Shown in pieces: positions 56,531-64,000 of a DNA stretch of 64,000 nucleotides; the first letter of the stretch is position 1, and each line of letters begins with the position of its first letter. The stretch is from Neofusicoccum parvum. Its lineage: Eukaryota > Ascomycota > Dothideomycetes > Botryosphaeriales > Botryosphaeriaceae. A program made the translations under genes and the position numbers. The notes beneath the pieces were generated by a model. The model was not told where the DNA came from, made no database searches, and saw only the letters and a program-made list of their open reading frames with translations. The DNA is taken from positions 2,852,001 to 2,916,000 of the forward strand of contig CP087210.1 in NCBI GenBank assembly GCA_020912385.1, written 5' to 3'.

Positions 56531-57810
56531 TCACCAATCGTAGTACATGTGCACATCTTTCCTTCTTGCTTCTTTCCTCACTTCCGCCAAAAGAACTTGA
56601 ACTTCCTCAATTTTCCATCCCAACACAGGCGGAAGGAGCCCATAAGTCATTGCCTCCAAGCCATCCAGATAGCTCAGTAGCGAAGCGGCGCCGGTGTGCT
56701 TCAAGTTCTTGTCTTTGGGCCACGTTCCCAGCGGCATCTTAAAAATCCTTTCCGTGACATCGACATAGCCGGCTTCCTCCATCCAGCCTTTCAATTGAGG
56801 TCCGGGAATCGGCTCCTTGCCAATCTTGCGCGTTGCTTCGACAACCAGCTTCTGGAGTTGAATGATCTTGTTGTCCTCGGTGGCCGTCCCGTCATCGGAT
56901 GTAGGCACAATGTTCCAGTCTTGGAATTCTGCGTACCCGCCGGGTTTCGTGAACCTAACGCAGTAAGCATAAAGAGCGTGCCACGACCACAAAGAGAAAG
57001 TACTTGAATGCCTGTCGCACCAGTTTTGGCCAGTCCGAGATCGAGCAAACCATGTAGCGACTGTGGATTAAATCGAAGGGCGCGGAATACGCCCACTCGG
57101 CCTCGATGTCGTCAACCTCGAACTTGACGTTCGGAGGAGTCCAACGCGGTTGGATGGGGGACAGGTCATTTCCAAGCTTCAAACTTTAGCACGGCGTCTC
57201 CAATGGGGATATTTTGCCATACCACCGTCGCTGCTGGCCATGAATCGCCTATGAAGATGCCCAGTCAGATCAGAACACCAATTCCAACCAAATCGCATTT
57301 CTGAACACTCTCCAAGCACCCAGCAACAGCTCCGTTGAGAACGCGCACCTGCATCAATGGCCCAGATCCCCGTCCCGGTGCCCAAATCCAAAATCCTCCC
57401 ATCTTTCCTGAACGGCGCAAACGCAATGACTCCGCCCGTCAGCATGCGGCAGACCTCGTGAAACATGTCGAGCCGATCTTGCTCCTCTTCATCGTTAGGG
57501 CTGCGCCGATCAGCTGATCGTCATCACACCGCGCTCCGCTTTCAGGGCCTGGCGTACAATTTGTAGGAGCCCTCCTTGTACGCGTGGAACCTGCGGCCAT
57601 GCTCGTACTTGTACGCCGTGACGCTGGACGTCAGCGACGTGGTGAAGCTCTGCCTGCGCCAACGTCAGCGAGCGGCCGGCGCGCGGTCGAGGCGGGGCGC
57701 GCGTACTCGTCGTCGCCGTACGTGCTGTCGGCACCGTCGAGGTCGGCGTCGACCTCGATGACGTTTGTCGGCGGGGAGGCGGGCGCCCGCTCGGGGCTCT
57801 GGGACGGCAT
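56531..57810 (-). CDS. LaeA-like SAM-dependent methyltransferase
   Basis: Six exons (57810-57707, 57653-57558, 57500-57349, 57248-57223, 57176-57004, 56954-56531) join in frame to 324 residues; exon 4 is only 26 nt. The N-terminal 35 residues are acidic and disordered. Then come [40 protein letters not shown], and the SAM motif [14 protein letters not shown] at 104-116. The block [21 protein letters not shown] (motif II region, split in the genome by an intron) and [13 protein letters not shown] (motif III region) are intact. These are the conserved blocks of the LaeA/methyltransferase-23 group that includes the secondary-metabolism regulator LaeA and many paralogues. Filamentous fungi have numerous copies, and most are not LaeA itself. 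The N-terminal domain is too short and different to call it the true orthologue. Substrate and role are unknown. Confidence 0.9.
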
Positions 57811-60800
57811 TGTTCGCGAGGGTGGCGGGCGAGGGGAGCAATGCTTGCGCAGGGCTGTCGGGGTCCGCTGGGCATTTGAACATGGCGTGGGGCTCCACCG
57901 GGTGTGCTCGGCAAGGTGGATCCCAGCGAATCGGTTCTAAGTCCCTTTGAAGCGTGGAAAGCTATTGCGCCGCGCTTCGCGTAGATAGGTGCCCAATAAC
58001 GGCTCCAGCACGGACGCATTGTGTGGGGAATGGTCATGATTACTGAACGGCCCAGCACATGGTTCGCCTTGGCCGGGTTCGCATCGCGAGACCAAGAGCT
58101 GCGAACGTTCTTGACTGTAAACGAAATAGGCAATGTGCTTGTGCATCAGAACCCAGTGCACGGGAATTGCTCTCCATTGGTTAGCCAGAGTCAATTTAGG
58201 CCTCCTGCCTCTTAGGTAGGCTCGCGTTGCCGTTTGGAGCAAGAAACAGGCGAATGGACGGCCTGTCAAGTGAATCGATAGTTTAGTAGTCAGCACGCGC
58301 GAAGATCGTGTGGAAAATATGCCGAGCGTCTTGACCCACACATTAACGGTGAAATTATACGTCGGAATGCCTACCACAATATATACACGAGATGAGCGGT
58401 CAATCGCGACATTCGCCTATGGTGTTGAGTTTTAGTATTAGAAAGCGGCTTAGCGCCCGCGCTAGAGCTAACTCTAGTCCAACCCTTATCCTTATACTCA
58501 TTACAGCTACTATTATCTTCTAAAATAATACATTCGTATTATATGCTATCACCTTCAAGGACGACCGATTGGTCATCTTACTCCCACGCGAGACGACAGT
58601 GTTTTAACCCCGTTTTAGATGGTAAGAACCCGTAAGACCCGAGAAATATATGGACACGCGTCGCGAGACTAAATTCCTGCACAACCCAGGCGCGCGTGAA
58701 GTACACTCTAGTTAGGAGCGAGACATCGAAGCGGGAGGGGTGTTGTGTTTGCTACATGATTACGGGTGTAGGGTAAAGATTGATCTCCTCCAGTGGGATT
58801 CTTTGTGTTGTCAATTCGGCCCCCAACACGGTGCCATACTTCATTCGGACCATCGATCCGATGAGTTGTAGCATACTGCGCCACCATCAGACCGTAAAAT
58901 TTGAAAGACGTGAGTCAATTTGCCTGCCGCCAAGTTTTCTACTTCTTCTGAATCGAACACGCATAGAATGACTGCGTTTTGTGCACGCTGATAGACATTT
59001 AACTTAAATCTCATTCCATTGCGGCTTTGGAAATCAATGTCAGGTGTGACCCGAATCTACAATGGACCAAGCACACAGTAAGCTTGACAGTGTACGCTTT
59101 GATTAACTGCAAGAGGCAGTCATAACACATTCTTGATTCAAGAAAGAAAAAGATTGAGCCTGGATGGAGACAGTATCTCATACCCACTGTAATTGTTCGA
59201 TTGTTTAGTTACTCCATATCCGAGTTCCACTCCCCCATTTCACCACCAGCAGAGACCCAAAATCGTTATCATCACCAGCAAAACCACCACCCAGGCCACC
59301 CCAGCAGAGCCGACGCAAAAGCAACGTCATCCCACCAACCGCACACGCACCGCAGCAAGAGAGAAGCACGTGCAAAAGACACCGAACAGCGCCCTGATTC
59401 ATCTATCGAACGCAGCAGCCACGAGCTAAAAAGAAGCATAGGATTTAGCTAAAAACGCGACGCAGGGGACTCCGCCACCGGCCCAGCGTCCGGCATCGCC
59501 GCTTTGGCGTGCGATCCGTCGACCCCTTTGGGCGAGGGTTCGCGCCGGAAGCGGAGGCCTGGGCATCGCGGTGACGAGGGGGGCCGCCGGGTGCCGGTGG
59601 CGTCGGTTATTGGTGGACGGATTCGTGTGCGTCTGAAACGCGGTGCGCGTGGCTGGGCGTGGAAGGTTCCTTGCTGTCGGAGCGGGTGTGGTGCGGGGGA
59701 GGCGGTGCGGTGACGGGGGATGGGAAGGGCGAGGGCGAGGGCGAGATTCCAAGCGGGATGGGAGGGTAGAGGGGTGGAAAAGGGTATGTCATCATGCGGA
59801 GCGCGGCGTTTAGACTCGTGGTGGATTCGGCGTGATGATGACATTTTGTGGAAGCCGGGTTGCGGGTACCTTCTCTTTTTTTTTGTGTTCCAGGCAACAG
59901 GGATGGGAGCTGTCGGGGAGACGGGTGATCGCGCAGGTGGGGATTGCGGGGGGAAAGTAGACGGGCAAGACAGTTGTGGTTTCTCTTCGGTCGCCGACCG
60001 GCAGCTCTTTGCTATGCGCATGACTTTGGCAAAGGAAAAGACGGAAAATAATTGTCGCTGGAGAACCGCTGATCTAGATCTGCTCGTGACCTATTCGAAA
60101 AGCAACATGCGTCCTGCTGCACATGCGTGCATGTTCTTTCCTTCGTGACTTCAAAGGCAGAGGGCCGGGAGAAGTAAATAAAGTTGCCAGATGACGTTGT
60201 TATCAACTTGTTCTACACATCTGCTCAATGCCCGGCCTCTCCTGCCGACAGCCCTCACGGTATCCTGCGTGCTTACGCAACCGTTCCTGCATGTGTAGTC
60301 TATTTAGACATCCCCTCCTCTGCTTGTACAAACTAAGTTGAAGAATACTTTGATTACATTATCGTAGGCGATTACTACCCACCCCACCTCCCCTTCGCGG
60401 GTGGAAGCGGGAAGTGCGGGAGAGCAATACGCCACTTTACCACTACCGCGGATGACATGAGTAAAATTGATGAAGGATCTACGCAGCGCGGATCTTGCAA
60501 ATGCGCTTCTTGATATTTTAGCTAAAGTGCGGACGGCGTTGGGAGAAAACGCTCTTCGCGATGGGCGTCAAAAGGAAATAAGAGTTCTCCCGCCTGCATT
60601 GTTGAGAAAGGAAGTCAAGTGGGGACGGGACGAGTGGCGAGTGGCCCATCTTGATGGGTCGATGCCGCAGGGAGGAAAGCCAAAGGATTTTAAAGTTGCG
60701 GTAGATGTACCAAGCAGTAAGCGTATTTTGGCGGCAATGGGGGGAAGGGATCACCACGTAAGAGGGACATGGAGATCGAGAATTGAAAGGCCGGATTGTA

Positions 60801-61046
60801 CAGGAGTACACCCATGAGGTTGTGAAATATTATCGTCGCTGTACAGAGACTGATATGCAGTCGAGATACAGAGGAATACAACACGAGAAGAATGCAAGAA
60901 AACAGATTGACCAAAGCGACCCATGACTTGAGTCTTCGCCATCTTGACACCATGCTATCCCAATAACCGATTCCAGAAGCATTACCTCGGCCGTGAGAAA
61001 AAACGACAGTTACACACCCAATGACAGATCGCTCATCCAAAGAACC
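57811..61046. other. Gene-poor region with an AT-rich island
   Basis: 3.2 kb without a supported gene. The segment 58380-58700 is AT-rich with blocks that look like a degenerate repeat. 59.4-60.0 kb is GC-rich and contains long but domain-free frames on the minus strand. A plus-strand frame at 60467-60817 is also without features. Confidence 0.5.
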
Positions 61047-62922
61047 TCACCTCCTCCTCCTATCCCACCCCTTCTCCGTGCCCCTCCCCTCCTCCCTCGG
61101 CGGCGTCGCCTCCTCCAGCCACGCCCCGACCCTACAATCCTCCCGGCCCTCCCTCCTCCACGGCGGCGCGTCCGCCGCCACGCCGATCGGTATGCTCCCC
61201 GCCGTGTCGACCCTCTCCAAATCCAACCCCATCGGCACGCCGGCCAGCTCCGCGTCCCCCCGCCACCGCCGCTCGGCCCCGACGATCGGGCTGTACCGCA
61301 CGTGCAGCGCCGTCTCCTTGCGAATGATCATCTTCTCGCTGCCGTCGCTGGTGAAGCTGCTGTCGTCGGGTAGCGGGGGGCTTGCCGGCGCCGCGCGGGC
61401 CGTGACGGACGGCTGCGTCGTCGAGGGCGCCGCGGCGGCCGCGAGCATGTGCTTCGCGACGGTCGGGCTGGCCGACATGGGCGCGATGGCGATGGCGTCG
61501 AGCGTGTGTGGGGGCGAGGAGGGCGTCGTTGCCATCGTGGTCGTCGTCTGCGGCGACGGCAGCTCGATTCCGGCGTGGTGCGCGTCAAAGGCCTTGAAGC
61601 CTGTGGCGATGTTGATTGCTTCGCGGGTGCCCGGGGAGACGGGTTCGTGGATCGTGGTGGTGGTGGCGGTGGTGAGGATCTTGCTGGGGCGGTGGTGGTT
61701 GGTGCGCGAGGAGGGGGCGCGCGAGGCGCGGTCGATGCTGCGCATGGCGTAGCTGGTGTGAGAGGCCGAGCCACCGCTGTTGAGGTACGAGCCGCAGTTC
61801 TCAACCTGCGTGGGGTTGACGTCGAGAAGACCGGTGTTGGCGGCTTTGAGGAAGGGGCGCAGGCACGGGATCGTGGCGGCGATGAGGGAGTAGTGCTGCT
61901 CGACTTGGGTGAGGAGGATGAAGGGGACAATGTCGAAGGTGGGATCGGCGCTGGAAAGGGTGCGGGAGAGGAAGTAGAGTCGGAAGGCTTCGATGGGGAC
62001 CATGCTATCGGCGGGATGTTAGTTGAGTGCAGTCTAGAGGCAATATTGAAGCAAATTTCAACGCAAAGGGACGTACGCCAGGCGAAAGCAGAAGCCGAAA
62101 GCAACGGTTGCTTTGCAACCTAATGACATCTGCAAGCCCCAAAGCAAGTAGGCTGGAAGCACAGCTAGAACAAGCTCGATCATGACGCCGATTACACCGA
62201 AGGACGTCCATATTTCTTGCTGCAACAATAGTGAGCATGGAAAGTGGCCGTTATCATCGGGGCAGACTACGTACCCAGTTGGAGCATCTGTCAATGCGCA
62301 TGTCCCAAGGTCTTGCGGCGTTGCAATTGATTGAGACACCGAGCAGGAATGCAAAACCCCACATCATGATGATCGCTGAAGTCACATATGCCGCCACGAC
62401 CTGATTACGTGCACGCGTGAGCCGGGACATCAGCAGAGAGGTTGCAGTCTTGCTGAGACTGAGCGAAACCACAAAGAGAACGTTGGACGCATAGATAAGC
62501 TACACAGCCGATCAGTTATTGCATAACAAGAATTATCTTGGAGGTGAGTGGACCTTCTGCGCAGTCTCTCTCATGTCATCCGAAAGGCTGAGGACGTGTC
62601 TTCCCAGGCCCGCCTTGACCGCCTCAAGGATCGCCACTGTTTGGGCGATCGCGCAGATCTGCCGCAACGCATGAGTAAAGTTCGTGGTTCGTCGGGGTTC
62701 AGCGATCGTCGGGGATGGTACCGCAGAGATGACAATCGCCGCATCGTCGAGACCGAACAGCTGCGTAAACGGATACCGAATCGAAAGCCGCAGCCCCGTC
62801 AACAAGACCATGCTGACCAACATCAGCGAGGCCGTGATGGTCACGTAGGCGCCATGGTTGTCGGGCGTGATGACGTTGCTCGACGCCAGCGTCGGCAGCG
62901 GCGATGCTTCCGCGGCAGACAT
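61047..62922 (-). CDS. Rhodopsin-domain integral membrane protein (fungal SAT4-type)
   Basis: Five exons (62922-62722, 62658-62554, 62499-62275, 62219-62077, 62004-61047) encode 543 residues. Seven hydrophobic helices are visible: NHGAYVTITASLMLVSMVLLTG; LDDAAIVISAICAIAQTVAI; LIYASNVLFVVSLSLSKTA; VVAAYVTSAIIMMWGFAFLLG; SFGVIGVMIELVLAVLPAYL; ATVAFGFCFRLAMVPIEAFR; and FDIVPFILLTQVEQHYSLIA. Motifs GLGRH, LSKTATSLLMSRL, RCSNW and CLRPFLKAANTG are typical of the rhodopsin-domain family (PF20684-type), whose members include putative GPCR-like proteins. A long Ser/Thr/Pro-rich cytosolic tail follows. The donor of intron 2 (GTCCAC) is weak but needed to keep the frame. Function is unknown; no retinal-binding Lys is identified. 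Confidence 0.88.
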
Positions 62923-64000
62923 TCTCTGCTGCTACCGCAGAAAGCCAGCGGCGGAGAGCGACTAAAGGCGCGGAGGAGAAGCGGCGGGCGGAGACCAGAA
63001 AAACGAATCACTGGGGCAAGCGGATGCATGCGGAAGCGGGTGCGAGGACGCGCATTATTTGCGGGCAAAGAGAAGATGAAAAGGGTGGCTGAGGCATCGG
63101 TGATACTAGAGCTCAGTGCAAACTTTGGCTTTTGCAGCCTCACTGATAGTAGGTGCACTCGCTGTGCCGCATTGCCCATTAGGCTATGGCACAGCGCAGG
63201 TACAGCTTCTGTGGGCGGCGAAGGTTGATCCCGCACGGCCGGCAAGAGGCGGCGCAAGGAGAAGAGCGGCAGAGCCCTTGCCCATGTCTGGTGGTAATTT
63301 AAGTTCCAACAAACTCCGCGACCACGCCCCAGGACCCCAGAGCTTGTGAGGTTGTGCTGGCTGGTTCCAGAATCATGGCGTGCTGTTGTTTCGGGAATGG
63401 CTGGGGGTCGGGATCCAGCATTGATCGGGATTTCCCTTTCCCTGGACTGGGCATGCTCTGTGGGCGGCAAGCCATCGGTACCGTAACGTCGGTACGGTTG
63501 GATGGGCCGAGATAGACAGAGGACCCCTGCAATCAAATTAGCAGATGTCTTAGCCAACAGCACTCGGCATTGGGCCTTAGTCGTACGCGTTCTGTGCCAG
63601 ATCGGCTATCCATAATGTGCCGACTTGCGAAGCTTCCGCCTGTTCATCTGCATGAAACGTTTTTGCATTAGCACGCCGATTCGGCGAGCAGCCACCATGA
63701 TTCGGTATACTTTGCATTTCCTCTCTCGTTTGTGACTCAACCCCATTGGTGGACGAGGGCACTCCGTGATTTGAGAATCAATCGCCGATTGCGCGCTCGC
63801 TGTTCACCCTGGAAAACGCCGCGAATGAGTAGAACAAGGCTGAAGAATCAAGCTGAGACTAGCGTTTGCTTAACAGAGCATCTCAGCAACGAATATAGGG
63901 ACGCGCAATCGGAAATCTTCAGCATACGCATCTCGACTTGGTGCATTCAGATCGGAGATAAAGCAAACAGATATGAGCATGGGAAGTGACACGTTCAATT
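62923..64000. other. Window end, no supported gene
   Basis: Promoter side of the rhodopsin-domain gene. Overlapping frames at 62.9-63.6 kb lack domains. Nothing else seen up to the window end. Confidence 0.5.

Noticed and set aside
59426..60021. Minus-strand frame of 190 codons
   Set aside because: Pro/Arg/Ser-biased translation of GC-rich DNA, with alternative frames equally long.
62841..63563. Minus-strand frame of 240 codons overlapping the start of the rhodopsin-domain gene
   Set aside because: Different frame from the supported exon 1 and no domain.

Overview
The window is nuclear DNA of a filamentous ascomycete (Pezizomycotina). The genes carry short introns of about 45-200 nt with GT..AG ends and CT(A/G)AC-like branch sites. 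The families present are typical of that group: DUF3176, formylmethionine-deformylase-like membrane proteins, deuterolysin, a LaeA-type methyltransferase, a rhodopsin-domain integral membrane protein, a Goodbye-NACHT receptor and a pisatin-demethylase-type P450. Order and genus cannot be fixed from the sequence; Dothideomycetes is only a guess. I resolved 16 well-supported protein genes and several weaker ones, and checked exon phases by hand. No rRNA, tRNA, CRISPR array or intact transposon was found.

Layout. 0.6-9 kb, all minus strand: two large membrane proteins of the same topology (DUF3176 and formylmethionine-deformylase-like), then an AAA+ ATPase. 10.9-14.9 kb: a secreted M35 deuterolysin with an unusual Gly/Ser/Thr tail, divergent from a small protein that looks like a stand-alone version of the deuterolysin prodomain. 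14.9-19.2 kb: a gene-poor stretch with a fold-back repeat. 19.2-32.7 kb: the accessory core, with a cytochrome P450, an amidoligase-domain protein, a 1563-residue NLR-like STAND protein (Goodbye, NACHT, TPR-like, ZZ-like) and a secreted GMC oxidoreductase. 34-39.8 kb: an arginine/serine-rich protein, a gene-poor gap and a small ABM monooxygenase. 42.4-47 kb: a secreted EF-hand protein, a possible small membrane protein or alternative last exon, a two-exon unknown, a PMP3 proteolipid and a single-pass membrane protein. 47.6-54.8 kb: two housekeeping genes, URB1/Npa1 (60S ribosome assembly) and a 4E-T-like eIF4E-binding protein. 56.5-62.9 kb: a LaeA-like methyltransferase and a rhodopsin-domain membrane protein.

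Functional links. URB1 and the eIF4E-binding gene both serve ribosome production and translation. The P450, amidoligase and GMC genes could form a small tailoring set for a metabolite, but no PKS, NRPS or terpene synthase is in the window. The NLR is tail-to-tail with the amidoligase gene. The deuterolysin and the prodomain-like gene share a divergent promoter region. These links are inferences from position and sequence pattern.
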